Assembly (NCBI RefSeq): GCF_000732925.1
Contig: NZ_CP008953.1
Span: forward strand, 806,001 to 870,000
DNA: 64,000 nucleotides
Direction: 5' to 3'
Origin: Amycolatopsis japonica
GTDB taxonomy: Bacteria; Actinomycetota; Actinomycetes; Mycobacteriales; Pseudonocardiaceae
In this document: positions 1-8,444 of the stretch, in pieces
How positions within the stretch are numbered: the stretch's first letter is position 1
Layout: every line of letters begins with the position of its first letter
Notes under the pieces: model-generated
Seen by the model: only the letters and a program-made list of their open reading frames with translations
Database searches by the model: none
What the model was told of the DNA's origin: nothing
Translations under genes and position numbers: made by a program

Positions 1-745
1 CTTCCTGTATCCGCCGGAGGCACCGCTCACCGAGACGGCGCACGACCGGCTCGCGACCATCGCGCAGAACACCGAACTGGGTGCGGGTATGGCCGTCGCG
101 ATGAAGGACCTGGAGATCCGCGGCGCGGGCAACATCCTCGGCGCGGAGCAGTCCGGGCACATCGCGGGAGTCGGTTTCGACCTGTACGTGCGGCTCGTCG
201 GCGAAGCGGTCGACGCGTTCCGCCGGCACGCGGGCGCTGAAACCTCCGAAGAGGAGGAGCTCGCCGAGGTCCGCGTGGATCTCCCGGTGGACGCGCACAT
301 CCCGCACGACTACGTGCCGGGCGAGCGGCTGCGGCTGGAGGCGTACCGCAAGATCGCGGCCGCTCCCGACCAGGCCGGGCTCGACGCCGTGCGCGAGGAA
401 CTGATCGACCGCTACGGTCAGCCGCCCGCCCCGGTGCGGAGGCTGCTCGCGGTCGCCGCGTTCCGGCACACTTGCCGTGCGGCGGGCGTCACCGAGGTCG
501 CCGTCCAGGGCACGTCGATCCGGTTCGCGCCGCTGCCGCTGGCGGATTCGCAGATGGTGCGGCTGAAGCGCTTGTACCCCAAGGCTCTCTACAAGGCTGT
601 GACGAACACGGTCTCCGTGCCGAAGCCGACGGAGGGCCCTGCCGGTGGTCGTATGGGCGCCCCGGCGCTGCGCGACGAGGAATTGCTGGACTGGTGCGCG
701 AAGCTGCTGACGAATCTGATGAAGTCGCCGGCACCCGTCGCGTAG
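1..745 (+). CDS. mfd: Transcription-repair coupling factor Mfd, C-terminal part
   Basis: The gene enters from outside the window; the open frame begins at base 2 and about 247 codons are present. It carries the end of the RecG-like translocase module, with the TRG-type stretch [20 protein letters not shown], followed by the C-terminal Mfd domain that binds UvrA and autoinhibits the protein. Mfd is an ATP-driven DNA translocase that pushes stalled RNA polymerase off lesions and recruits UvrABC. The nearby mazG, eno, divIC, DUF501 and ppx genes match the order around mfd in mycobacteria. Family assignment is very secure; the ATPase motifs lie upstream of the window. Confidence 0.96.
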   Translation, partial: FLYPPEAPLTETAHDRLATIAQNTELGAGMAVAMKDLEIRGAGNILGAEQSGHIAGVGFDLYVRLVGEAVDAFRRHAGAETSEEEELAEVRVDLPVDAHIPHDYVPGERLRLEAYRKIAAAPDQAGLDAVREELIDRYGQPPAPVRRLLAVAAFRHTCRAAGVTEVAVQGTSIRFAPLPLADSQMVRLKRLYPKALYKAVTNTVSVPKPTEGPAGGRMGAPALRDEELLDWCAKLLTNLMKSPAPVA

Positions 746-756
746 ACGGCGTGCCT

Positions 757-811
757 GTCCGTGAAGGCCTCCTTGAGGGACCCAGAGTCCGTCAAGGAGG
801 CCTTCACGGAC
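757..811. terminator. Long perfect inverted repeat after mfd (GTGAAGGCCTCCTT type)
   Basis: Arms of 20 bp (757-776 and 792-811, beginning GTCCGTGAAGGCCTCC) match exactly around a 15-nt loop. It starts 12 bases after the mfd stop and has no U tract. The same core recurs at 33605, 41066 and 61541. It is probably a transcript-end hairpin belonging to a dispersed repeat family. Confidence 0.8.
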
Positions 812-892
812 TTTCGGTGCTCGCGAGAAGCCGAATCGCGACTTATGACCTGGTTCTCTCGCCGGGGCCGGTATGAGAGGGTAGGCCCTGTG

Positions 893-1897
893 ATGCGGAT
901 CATGGGGCGCCGTCGCGCGCTGGTCGGGGTTCTTGCCGGTTCTCTCCTTCTCGCCGGATGCAACGCCGGCCCCGGGCAGGTCGGTGCCGCGGTGATCATC
1001 GACGGCAAAACCGTTTCGGTGGATCGCGTGCAGCAGCTGATCGACAAGGCCGTCCGTGAACACCCGTACGGGCAGCAGCTCGCCAGCGAGCACAAGCTCG
1101 ACCTCGTCGGCCGCGAGATCGTCCGGCAGGAGATCCTGCACGACCTCACCGAGCGCGCCGCTCAGCGGGAAGGCGTCCGGGTCGACGAGTCCCTCGTCGT
1201 GAACGCGCTGCAGAACGACCCGCTGGCCAAGCCGATGGAGGCCAACCCGCAGAACGATCCCGCGCTGAGCGTCCAGCAGCTCGTGGCGCGGGTGCGGGAC
1301 CACCGCGACGCCCTGGTCGACGCGGCGCTGCAGACCCAGCTCGCGATGAAGTACCTCGACAAGCTCACCGTCACGTTCGATTTCAGCTCGGTCTCCTCGA
1401 CCGACGCCACCGGTTCCGACGCGGACAAGCTGCGCGAGCAGGCGATCGAGAAGGCCAAGAAGTTCGCCGCGTCGCCGAACGCGGCCGCCGAGCTGATCGC
1501 GCAGGACCAGCAGACCGCCGACACGCAGGCGGGCACCGGCCAGAAGCTGCCGGCGATGCAGTCGCCCGCGACCGCGGCCACCGTCCTGTTCGGTCTCGAA
1601 CCCAACACCGTCGCCGCCTTCCAGCCGACACCGCAGCAGCCGCTTTGGGTCGTCGTCGTGATGCGCGAGCGGGCCGCGGACAAGCCCGTCGCGTCGGACC
1701 AGGCCACGCAGCCGACCGCTCAGCAGCTGGCAGGAGTGGGTATCCGGCTCCTCCAGCCGTACCTCGACCAGGTCGACCTCAAGGTGAACCCGCGCTATGG
1801 CGTGTGGGATGTTGTCGGCATGGACCTCGCGCCCAACGAAGCTTCGAAGAAGGGCATCGTGCTGCCTGTGCACGGTGCCGCGCCGCAAAACCCGTGA
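893..1897 (+). CDS. Lipoprotein with SurA N-terminal-like chaperone domain
   Basis: The product is about 334 residues. It begins with an arginine-rich n-region, a hydrophobic core and a lipobox ending LLAGC, so it should be a lipid-anchored protein outside the membrane. The mature part is helical, glutamine- and alanine-rich, and resembles the SurA/PrsA N-terminal domain; no parvulin isomerase domain is evident. The ATG at 893 is chosen because the signal peptide starts there; the frame stays open upstream through the inverted repeat at 757-811, which is not coding. The 3' end overlaps mazG by GTGA, so the two are probably translationally coupled. Its role in protein folding at the envelope is inferred from the domain only. 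Confidence 0.8.
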   Translation: MRIMGRRRALVGVLAGSLLLAGCNAGPGQVGAAVIIDGKTVSVDRVQQLIDKAVREHPYGQQLASEHKLDLVGREIVRQEILHDLTERAAQREGVRVDESLVVNALQNDPLAKPMEANPQNDPALSVQQLVARVRDHRDALVDAALQTQLAMKYLDKLTVTFDFSSVSSTDATGSDADKLREQAIEKAKKFAASPNAAAELIAQDQQTADTQAGTGQKLPAMQSPATAATVLFGLEPNTVAAFQPTPQQPLWVVVVMRERAADKPVASDQATQPTAQQLAGVGIRLLQPYLDQVDLKVNPRYGVWDVVGMDLAPNEASKKGIVLPVHGAAPQNP

Positions 1898-2814
1898 CCG
1901 CTGCCGTCGTCGTGATCGCCCGCGGGGCGACACTGCCCGCCGCGGCACTCCCGATCCTGCGAAGCAGCGCCGCCGTGTACGCGGCTTCCGATGTCGATCC
2001 CGACGTTTTCGGGGTGCCCGCGCTCGGTGACACGCAGGTCCGCGACCTCGTGCTCATCGCGGGTTCGCGCCGGGAAGCCAAGGCCGCGGCGCTGATCAGG
2101 GCGGGTGCGCGGGTGATCGAAGGACCTGTTCCGCCGCTGGTCGAGGCCGCCGAGGTGATGGACCGCCTGCGTTCGCCGGGCGGATGTCCGTGGGACGCCG
2201 TCCAGACCCACGAATCGCTGCGCCAGTACCTGGTCGAGGAGACCTACGAGCTGCTCGACGCGATCGAGGAGGGCGACAGGGTCGCCTTGCGCGAGGAGCT
2301 CGGCGACGTCCTGCTCCAGGTGCTCTTCCACGCACGCGTCGCCGTCGAGGACGCGGCCGATCCGTTCGGGATCGACGAGGTCGCTTCCGATCTGGTCGCA
2401 AAACTCGTCGGGCGTCATCCGCATGTCTTCGCCGACGCTCCGCGGGTCGAGACCGTCAGCGATCAGAACCTCAAATGGGAAGAACTGAAGCAGGCCGAGA
2501 AGAGCCGTCAGTCCATTGTGGACGGTGTGGCGCTCGGGCAGCCCGCCGTGGCGCTCGCCGGGAAGCTCGGCCAGCGCAGCGGCCGGGCCGGGATCCCGCT
2601 CGACCTGTTCCCCGACGGCGCCGAGGCGGCGGCCCAGCTGTTCCGGGTGGCCGCGACCGCGCGCCGGGCGGGGATCGATCCCGAAGGCGAGCTCCGCGCC
2701 GTCGCGAAGCGGTTCGCGCGCGACATCCGGGACGCCGAACAGGCCGCCCGGGACGCCGGCCTGGAGCCGACGACGCTTGAGGCCGACGGCTGGCGCAAGT
2801 TCTGGCCGAGCTAG
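1894..2814 (+). CDS. mazG: Nucleoside triphosphate pyrophosphohydrolase MazG
   Basis: MazG hydrolyses NTPs or dNTPs to the monophosphate and pyrophosphate, cleaning damaged nucleotides and influencing ppGpp levels. The 306-residue product has the metal-binding helices of the family: EETYELLDAIEEGD followed by LREELGDVLLQVLFHA, i.e. the EExxE...ExxD signature. About 90 residues precede the MazG domain, as in mycobacterial MazG. The GTG start overlaps the stop of the lipoprotein gene by four bases. The 3' end overlaps the convergent oxidoreductase gene by four bases (ctag). Position between mfd and eno fits the mycobacterial locus. Confidence 0.93.
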   Translation: MTAAVVVIARGATLPAAALPILRSSAAVYAASDVDPDVFGVPALGDTQVRDLVLIAGSRREAKAAALIRAGARVIEGPVPPLVEAAEVMDRLRSPGGCPWDAVQTHESLRQYLVEETYELLDAIEEGDRVALREELGDVLLQVLFHARVAVEDAADPFGIDEVASDLVAKLVGRHPHVFADAPRVETVSDQNLKWEELKQAEKSRQSIVDGVALGQPAVALAGKLGQRSGRAGIPLDLFPDGAEAAAQLFRVAATARRAGIDPEGELRAVAKRFARDIRDAEQAARDAGLEPTTLEADGWRKFWPS

Positions 2815-3725
2815 ATCGTCAGCACGAGTTTGCCCCGGACGCGTCCGGACTCGCTCAGTTCGTGTGCCTTCGCCGCCTGTGCGAGGGGGAGGACCTCGGC
2901 GATCGAGACGCGTAGTGAACCGGCGTCGGCCAGAGTGGCGATTTCGGCCAGATCGGTTCCGGACGGGGAGACGTAGAACTCGTCGAAACGGACCCCGAGT
3001 TCCGCGGCTTTCCGCCGGACCTCCGTCCGGTCCGGGCCGTGCCCGACGATGTCGATCAGCGAACCGCCCGGTTCGAGTATGTCGAGCGACCGGGGACCGT
3101 AATCCCCGGAGATCGGGTCCAGTACGACGTCCACGACCTGCGATTTCGAAAAATCGTCGGCCGTGTGGTCGATGAGTTCGTCGGCGCCGAGGTCGCGCAG
3201 GAACGCGTGGTTCGCCGCCCTGGCGGTTCCGATGACGTACGCGCCACGGGCCTTCGCGATCTGGACGGCGAGATGTCCGACCCCGCCGGCCGCGGCGTGG
3301 ACGAGCACGCGGTGTCCCGGTCCGACCGGGAACACCTTGGTGAACGGCTGCCACGCGGTCAGTGCCGCGATGGGGAGCGCGGCAGCCTCGACGTGATCGA
3401 GACTTTTGGGTTTCGGCGCGAGCGCGTCCTCGCTGACCGCGATGTACTCGGCGTACGAGCCGTTCGGCGGGAAGGTGACGCCGTAGACCTCGTCCCCCGG
3501 CTGGAACCGTGTCCCGGCCGAATCCACCACACCTGAGAAATCGAGACCGACGGTCAGTGGCAGTTCGCCGACGACCAGCCCGTTCCGGATCTTCCAATCG
3601 GCCGGATTGACCCCGGCCGCGTGGACGCGCACCAGGACCTGGCCCGCTCCCGGAACGGGTTTTTCGGATTCGGTGAGTTCGAGGACGCCGGGTCCGCCGA
3701 AGGAGACTTGCTGGATCTTCCGCAT
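2811..3725 (-). CDS. NADP-dependent quinone oxidoreductase / zinc-independent alcohol dehydrogenase family
   Basis: The 304-residue protein has the GroES-like N-terminal fold and a Rossmann motif (VHAAAGGVGHLAVQIAKARG) typical of medium-chain reductases of the QOR type. It lacks the structural zinc cysteines. Such enzymes reduce quinones or activated alkenes with NADPH. I chose the internal ATG at 3725 (MRKIQQVSFGG), where homology begins; an ATG at 3737 is also possible. The gene is divergent from an HxlR-type regulator, the arrangement of QorR and its target in corynebacteria, so control by that regulator is likely. Confidence 0.85.
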   Translation of the reverse strand: MRKIQQVSFGGPGVLELTESEKPVPGAGQVLVRVHAAGVNPADWKIRNGLVVGELPLTVGLDFSGVVDSAGTRFQPGDEVYGVTFPPNGSYAEYIAVSEDALAPKPKSLDHVEAAALPIAALTAWQPFTKVFPVGPGHRVLVHAAAGGVGHLAVQIAKARGAYVIGTARAANHAFLRDLGADELIDHTADDFSKSQVVDVVLDPISGDYGPRSLDILEPGGSLIDIVGHGPDRTEVRRKAAELGVRFDEFYVSPSGTDLAEIATLADAGSLRVSIAEVLPLAQAAKAHELSESGRVRGKLVLTI

Positions 3726-3746
3726 GGAAATGAGCATTTCGCGGTC

Positions 3747-3790
3747 GGTACCTGTTGTGAAGTAGGCACTCCACTGATATCTAGGTACCT
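3747..3790. promoter_or_regulatory. Candidate HxlR operator region (two GGTACCT repeats)
   Basis: The 66-bp gap between the divergent oxidoreductase and HxlR genes contains GGTACCT at 3747-3753 and again at 3784-3790, the latter inside the palindrome AGGTACCT. A further GGTACC lies at 3795 just inside the HxlR gene. A shared operator is plausible but untested. Confidence 0.4.
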
Positions 3791-3791
3791 C

Positions 3792-4208
3792 ATGGGTACC
3801 TTCGACGAGCGGCGGTTGTTCGAGGAATGGGTGGCCGTGCACGGCCGTGACTGCCCGTCCAGGACGGTCATCGAAGTGCTCGCGAACAAATGGGCGCTCT
3901 ACGTCCTCGGCGCGATCCGGCGCTACGAACGGCCGATGCGGTTCAGCGAACTTCGCCGGTTGCTCGACGGGATCACGCAGAAGATGCTGACCCAGACGCT
4001 CCGCTCGCTGGAGCGGGACGGGCTGATCCGGCGCGACGTCTATCCCACCGTTCCGCCGCGGGTGGAGTACGGGCTCACGCCGCTCGGCGTCGATGTCGGC
4101 AGGCTGACGAACGCCGTCGCCGAATGGGCCGTCGAAAACGTCGACCAGATCCTCGCTTCACGCTCCGCTTTCGACGAGAAAGCCGCCGAAGCCGTCCGGC
4201 CGCTGTGA
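3792..4208 (+). CDS. HxlR-family winged-helix regulator
   Basis: A 138-residue DNA-binding protein with the HxlR winged helix: KWALYVLGAIRRYERPMRFSELRRLLDGITQKMLTQTLRSLERDGLI in the middle, and CPSRTVIE near the N-terminus where HxlR/QorR proteins carry a redox-sensing cysteine. It is divergently placed next to a quinone oxidoreductase, so it probably senses quinones, diamide or electrophiles and represses that gene and itself. The ATG at 3792 is preceded by only a short leader. Family call is firm; the ligand is an inference. Confidence 0.88.
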   Translation: MGTFDERRLFEEWVAVHGRDCPSRTVIEVLANKWALYVLGAIRRYERPMRFSELRRLLDGITQKMLTQTLRSLERDGLIRRDVYPTVPPRVEYGLTPLGVDVGRLTNAVAEWAVENVDQILASRSAFDEKAAEAVRPL

Positions 4209-4211
4209 TGC

Positions 4212-4237
4212 GGAACACAATCGGGTGAGAACCGTTT
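4212..4237 (+). promoter_or_regulatory. ECF-type promoter (GGAAC - 16 bp - CGTTT)
   Basis: GGAAC at 4212-4216 and CGTTT at 4233-4237 are separated by 16 bp, the classic -35/-10 pattern of ECF sigma factors. It lies directly upstream of the ECF sigma gene, pointing to autoregulation. The predicted start of transcription falls within about ten bases of the start codon, so the message may be nearly leaderless. Confidence 0.65.
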
Positions 4238-4253
4238 CGGTGATCTCGGCGTC

Positions 4254-4805
4254 TTGCCGGATGTGAAGGGAACGGAACCGGACGAAGAGCAGCTCGTCCG
4301 TCGCACCGCCAAAGGCGACCGTGCGGCGTTCGAGGAGCTCTACCGCCGCACGTCGCCGTGGCTGGCCGTGCGCCTGCGTCGTCGCTGCGCCGACGAACAG
4401 ATCGTCGCCGAGGTGATGCAGGAGACCTACCTCGCGGTCTGGCGCGCGGCCGGCGCGTTCGCCGGTGCGGCCGTCGGCGGAAGCGCCGTCGGCTGGCTGT
4501 GGACGATCGCCGCGAGGCGGCTGGTCGACGCCTTCCGCCGCCGGGCGAAGTTCGCGCAGCCGCTGCCGGTCGCGGAAACGGCCGTTTCACCTGCGGCCGA
4601 AGACGAGGCGCTGGCCGGTGCGGTCGGTGACCACGTCGGTGACGCGCTGCGACGGCTCGCTCCCGAACTCCGGCAGGTCCTGCAGGCCATGGTGCTCGAC
4701 GGGCTGACCGTCCGCGAGACCGCGGTCCTGCTCGGCGTGCCGGAAGGAACCGTCAAAACCCGCGCCAGGCGGGCTCGGATCGCGATGCGGGAGGCGCTGT
4801 CGTGA
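4254..4805 (+). CDS. ECF-family RNA polymerase sigma factor
   Basis: A 183-residue sigma factor with regions 2 and 4. Region 2 is seen in the stretch around AFEELYRRTSPWLAVRL and VMQETYLAVW; region 4 in LPELRQVL-like text, here LAPELRQVLQAMVLDGLTVRETAVLL followed by PEGTVKTRARRAR. The start is taken as TTG 4254; GTG at 4263 is an alternative, and neither has a clear ribosome binding site. The stop overlaps the anti-sigma start by GTGA. It heads a five-gene operon with an anti-sigma factor and an ABC exporter and probably drives it from the ECF promoter just upstream. Confidence 0.9.
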   Translation: MPDVKGTEPDEEQLVRRTAKGDRAAFEELYRRTSPWLAVRLRRRCADEQIVAEVMQETYLAVWRAAGAFAGAAVGGSAVGWLWTIAARRLVDAFRRRAKFAQPLPVAETAVSPAAEDEALAGAVGDHVGDALRRLAPELRQVLQAMVLDGLTVRETAVLLGVPEGTVKTRARRARIAMREALS

Positions 4806-5617
4806 ACAAGGAACACGTGTCCGAACAGCTCCTCGCCGGTTACGTCCTCGGCGACGACGGCTTGGCCGGTGACGAGGTCTGGGCGGTCGAGGCCCATCTC
4901 GAATCGTGCGCGGAATGCCGGGGGCGGTTGTCCGCCCTCAGCCTGCCGTCGGTGTCTGCACTGGTGGACGACGTCTGGGCCGGGTTGGGGCCGAAACTCG
5001 CCGAAGCGGGGCCGAGCCCGATGCGGAGGCGGTGGGCCGGGCGGCTGCACACCTGGGTGACGCCGGTGATGCTGCCGTGGCTGGTGATGATCCTCCTGAT
5101 CCCGGCGATCGGTGTCCTGCTGGACGGGGTCGGGTTCACCGGGAGCAAGGGCTACTCGTTCGTCCAGCTGTTCTCACCGGTCCTGCCGGTGCTCGGGGTG
5201 GCGGTGTCGTGGGCGAAGGGGCTCGACCCCGCGTACGAACTCGTCACTTCGACGCCGAGGGCCGGGCTCTACCTGCTGCTCCGCCGGACGACGGCGGTCC
5301 TCGCCGTCGTCTTGCCGATCCAGGCCCTTTCGAGCTGGCTCGGTGGCGGCGGATTCGGGCTCGGTCTCCTGCCGAGCCTGGCCTTCACCACCGGGACGCT
5401 CGCGCTCGGCGGGCTGATCGGCGTGGTGCGGGCGGCCTATGTCCTCGCCGGGGTCTGGGTGGCGGTGATCTTGGCGCCCGCGGTGGCTTCGCAAGGGCGT
5501 GCCACCGCGCTCGAACCCCGGCTGCTCCCGGTGTGGGGCGCGATCTTCGCGGTGACCGCGGTCGTGGTGGTGCTCCGGCGGAGCGTCTTCGGCCTGCTCA
5601 CCGGATCCGAACGTTGA
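4802..5617 (+). CDS. Membrane anti-sigma factor with zinc-finger ZAS domain
   Basis: The 271-residue product begins with a zf-HC2 anti-sigma domain: H32-x3-C36-x2-C39 in HLESCAECRGR binds zinc. About six hydrophobic segments follow from residue 80 to the end, far more than the single helix of a minimal anti-sigma factor. It should hold the upstream ECF factor inactive at the membrane. The large membrane domain and the downstream ABC genes suggest the signal is envelope stress or a transported compound. The GTG start overlaps the sigma stop codon. Role is firm; signal unknown. Confidence 0.88.
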   Translation: MNKEHVSEQLLAGYVLGDDGLAGDEVWAVEAHLESCAECRGRLSALSLPSVSALVDDVWAGLGPKLAEAGPSPMRRRWAGRLHTWVTPVMLPWLVMILLIPAIGVLLDGVGFTGSKGYSFVQLFSPVLPVLGVAVSWAKGLDPAYELVTSTPRAGLYLLLRRTTAVLAVVLPIQALSSWLGGGGFGLGLLPSLAFTTGTLALGGLIGVVRAAYVLAGVWVAVILAPAVASQGRATALEPRLLPVWGAIFAVTAVVVVLRRSVFGLLTGSER

Positions 5618-5631
5618 ACGAAGGGGAGAAC

Positions 5632-6438
5632 ATGATGCGTGCTGTCGGGGCCGCGGAGGTCGCGCCGACGACCTACGCGTGGCAGATCAAGGCGGAGGGG
5701 CTGAAGGTCCGGGTCGGCAAACGGAAGTTCGCCGTGAACGGGCTCGACCTGGATCTCGGCACGGGGGTGCACGGTCTGCTCGGCCCGAACGGGGCCGGGA
5801 AGACCACGCTGATCCGGGCACTGGCGACGGTGCTCCGGCCGGCGGAAGGCGGGCTGGCGCTGCTCGGTGAATCCGTCGGGGGGTTCACCGATCAGCGCCG
5901 CCTGCGCCGCCGGATCGGCTATCTGCCGCAGAATTTCGGTTTCTACAAGCGATTCACCGTCCGCGAGTTCGTCGAATACATCGCCTGGCTCAAGGAAATG
6001 CCCAAAGAGGCCATCCCAGGCGCGGTGCAACGGTCGATCGAACGCGTCGGCCTCGCCGATCGCGCCGACGACCGGATGAAGACGCTGTCCGGCGGAATGG
6101 TGCGGCGGGTCGGGATCGCGCAGGCGATCGTCAACGATCCGGACATCCTCCTGCTGGACGAGCCGACCGCCGGACTCGATCCGGCGCAACGAGTGCGCTT
6201 CCGTGAGCTCATGCAGGAACTGGGCCGGGACGCCTGCGTCGTCGTCTCGACCCACCTCGTCGAGGACGTCGCGACGGCGTGCACCGACGTCGTCCTGTTC
6301 GAAAACGGGAAGCTCGTCTTCCAGGGCACTCCGGACGAACTGGCCGCCGCCGGGAGCGCGGAGCACGTCGGCGACAGCCCGATCGAGCGCGGCTACTCGG
6401 CGCTGCTGGGGCACGAGCCGGGGAAGGGGAACTGGTGA
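5632..6438 (+). CDS. ABC transporter ATP-binding protein
   Basis: A 268-residue ATPase of the drug/multidrug export class. Walker A is GPNGAGKTT (about residues 51-59), the signature is LSGGM, Walker B is ILLLDEPTAGLDP, and the H-loop is VVSTHL. A good ribosome binding site (aaggggag) lies 4-11 bases before ATG 5632; a second ATG follows at 5635. It overlaps the permease gene by GTGA. Together with the two membrane proteins downstream it should form an exporter whose synthesis is tied to the ECF switch upstream. Confidence 0.92.
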   Translation: MMRAVGAAEVAPTTYAWQIKAEGLKVRVGKRKFAVNGLDLDLGTGVHGLLGPNGAGKTTLIRALATVLRPAEGGLALLGESVGGFTDQRRLRRRIGYLPQNFGFYKRFTVREFVEYIAWLKEMPKEAIPGAVQRSIERVGLADRADDRMKTLSGGMVRRVGIAQAIVNDPDILLLDEPTAGLDPAQRVRFRELMQELGRDACVVVSTHLVEDVATACTDVVLFENGKLVFQGTPDELAAAGSAEHVGDSPIERGYSALLGHEPGKGNW

Positions 6439-7808
6439 ACACTCGCGTCTTGCGGACCGAAGCCCGCCGTTCCATCGCCCCTTGGGCCACGCTCGCCATT
6501 CTCGTCGTCGCGTTCGGCTTCCTCTATTCGTTCAGCGGGCCGTGGACGAAGCCGCCGCTCGCCTGGGACGAGCACTGGACGCATGCCGCGGAATGGAGCC
6601 GGTTCCTGCTGGTGTTCCTGTGGCCGATCGCGATCGGCGCCGGGGTCATCCAAGGTATGCGCGACAGCCGGTCCGGCACGGTCGAACTCATGACCACCAT
6701 GCCGCGCCCCGGCTGGCAGCGGGCCGCGAAACTCGCCGGTGCGCTGGGCGGCCTCCTGGTGCTGGGCTTCCTGCTGATCTTCGCCGTCGGTGCCGTCCAA
6801 TCCGCTTTCAACGGCGGGTTCTTCACCTTCGGCTGGTTGCCGATCGTCGTGGTCGGTGTGCTCGCGATGCTCGCGGGAGCCTGGATCGGGCTCGGGGTCG
6901 GCCGGTTGCTGCCGCATCCGCTGACCGCGCCCGCGGTCGCCGTCGCCGCTTTCGTGGTCGTGCTCCTGTTCCAGTTCGCCGGGGCGGAGGGCAGCGTGCT
7001 GGCCGGAATCGTGCCGTTCCGGATCTCCTTGCTCTCTCCCGCGATGGACGTCGTCAGGGATCCGTTCAACACCACGGCGGGCTCGATGGATCTCGGGCAG
7101 GGGGTCTGGCTCGCCGGACTGGCCGCCACCGGATTCCTCCTGCTGGCCGCCCGCTCCAAGCGGGCGAAGTGGCTCGCCGCCGTCCCCGTCTTGGCGGCGG
7201 CCGTGATCGCCTTGCCCGTTCTTCCCGGCAGCACGGCCGAAGCCGAGGTCTCCGACCCGGCCGCGACCGAGATGGTCTGCGACGGCCCGGTCTGCGTTCC
7301 CCGCATGCTCGAAGCCGAACTGCCACGCCTCGCCGCGCCGGGCAAGGAAGCGTTGCGGCTGCTGGGAACCTTGCCGGACGCGCCGGTCAAGGTCGCGGCG
7401 CTGGACCGGCGGCTGGGCTACGACGAGGTGCCGCCGCGTGCCGCCGGCACCGTCTACGTGGACCTGGTGGATTGGTCCATCCGTTCGGTCCTGAATTCGG
7501 ACGACATGACGCGGACGCTGGTCGCCGGCTCCGGGACGCCGACCTGTTACAGCCTTGGAGGCGTCAACAAGTCCTTTTTGGACGAACTCACCGCGCGGTC
7601 GATCTCGTCGAGCTGGTTCCTCGGCGAGTGGAAGGTGACCGGGGCCTCCTGGCTGAGCGACGACACGAAGAACGAGGTCGTGCGGAAGTGGGAGACCTTC
7701 CGTGCTCTGCCGCCCGATGTGCAGCGAGAGCGGATCGTCGCGCAGCGGCAGGCCGGCTTGACCTGCCAAGGCAACCAGCTCGACGTTCTCCTCGGCGGCG
7801 CCCGATGA
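6435..7808 (+). CDS. ABC transporter permease with C-terminal extracytoplasmic domain
   Basis: A 457-residue membrane protein. About six hydrophobic segments lie between residues 15 and 270 and include the conserved cytoplasmic stretch GTVELMTTMPRPGW seen in ABC-2 type permeases. The last 200 residues are soluble and begin just after a final helix, so they probably face outside. This tail has the pair C-DGPV-C near its start and two more cysteines later. The tail is not a domain I recognise; it may be a sensor or periplasmic module. It overlaps both neighbouring genes by four bases. Confidence 0.75.
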   Translation: MNTRVLRTEARRSIAPWATLAILVVAFGFLYSFSGPWTKPPLAWDEHWTHAAEWSRFLLVFLWPIAIGAGVIQGMRDSRSGTVELMTTMPRPGWQRAAKLAGALGGLLVLGFLLIFAVGAVQSAFNGGFFTFGWLPIVVVGVLAMLAGAWIGLGVGRLLPHPLTAPAVAVAAFVVVLLFQFAGAEGSVLAGIVPFRISLLSPAMDVVRDPFNTTAGSMDLGQGVWLAGLAATGFLLLAARSKRAKWLAAVPVLAAAVIALPVLPGSTAEAEVSDPAATEMVCDGPVCVPRMLEAELPRLAAPGKEALRLLGTLPDAPVKVAALDRRLGYDEVPPRAAGTVYVDLVDWSIRSVLNSDDMTRTLVAGSGTPTCYSLGGVNKSFLDELTARSISSSWFLGEWKVTGASWLSDDTKNEVVRKWETFRALPPDVQRERIVAQRQAGLTCQGNQLDVLLGGAR

Positions 7809-8377
7809 GGCGGGCGGTGCTGTACGCGCGCTCGCGCGCCATGCCCGCGTCCTTCGCGGGGCTGGCGGTGAGCATGGCCGTGATCTGGTTCCTCGCGCGG
7901 GACCGCTGGTCGGAGATCCCCGTCTCCCTGGCGCTCCTGGTGGCGATCGCGGTGACCGCCATCGGCCTCAGCGGGCAGGACACCGATCTCGACCGGACCG
8001 CCGCGATCCGCTGGGCGCCTCGCCGCGTCCTGCATCTCCTGCTGATCGGCGGCCTCGGCGCCGGTGCCGCGCTGCTGCCGCGGCTGTGGGAGGCGGAGCG
8101 GGTCCCGGTGGAGGTCATCGTGCGGAACGCGGGCGGGTTGCTCGGTCTCGCGGGGATCGCCGCGGTGTTGTTCGGCGGGGCCTTCGGGTGGACGTTGCCG
8201 CTGTTCGGCTTCGCGGTCGCGTTCCTGGTCTGGGCCACCACGTCGAGCACGGAGAGCGCGCAGCTGGTGATCACGTGGCTCTTCCAGCCCGCCGGTGTCG
8301 CGGAAGCCACGTGGACCGCCGTGGCGCTCGCCGTGGCGGGCCTGGGGAGCTACGCCGTCTTCGGTAACCGCCGCTGA
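7805..8377 (+). CDS. Integral membrane protein, last gene of the ECF/ABC operon
   Basis: A 190-residue protein with about five hydrophobic helices and little else. It starts with ATG overlapping the stop of the permease gene (ATGA) and ends just before a strong hairpin. It is probably a second membrane subunit of the exporter, but I do not recognise a named family. There is no catalytic motif. Confidence 0.7.
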   Translation: MRRAVLYARSRAMPASFAGLAVSMAVIWFLARDRWSEIPVSLALLVAIAVTAIGLSGQDTDLDRTAAIRWAPRRVLHLLLIGGLGAGAALLPRLWEAERVPVEVIVRNAGGLLGLAGIAAVLFGGAFGWTLPLFGFAVAFLVWATTSSTESAQLVITWLFQPAGVAEATWTAVALAVAGLGSYAVFGNRR

Positions 8378-8379
8378 AA

Positions 8380-8434
8380 TGTCATGAAAGGGCCGTTCCT
8401 GGCGTTTTTCGTCAGGAACGGCCCTTTCATGACA
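8380..8434. terminator. 22-bp perfect inverted repeat (ATGAAAGGGCCGTTCCT type)
   Basis: Arms 8380-8401 and 8413-8434 match perfectly around an 11-nt loop that contains a T5 run. It begins two bases after a stop codon and sits between convergent genes, so it can end both transcripts. It shares the ATGAAAGG core with the palindromes at 28118 and 29203. Confidence 0.82.
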
Positions 8435-8444
8435 TCCGACGGGC

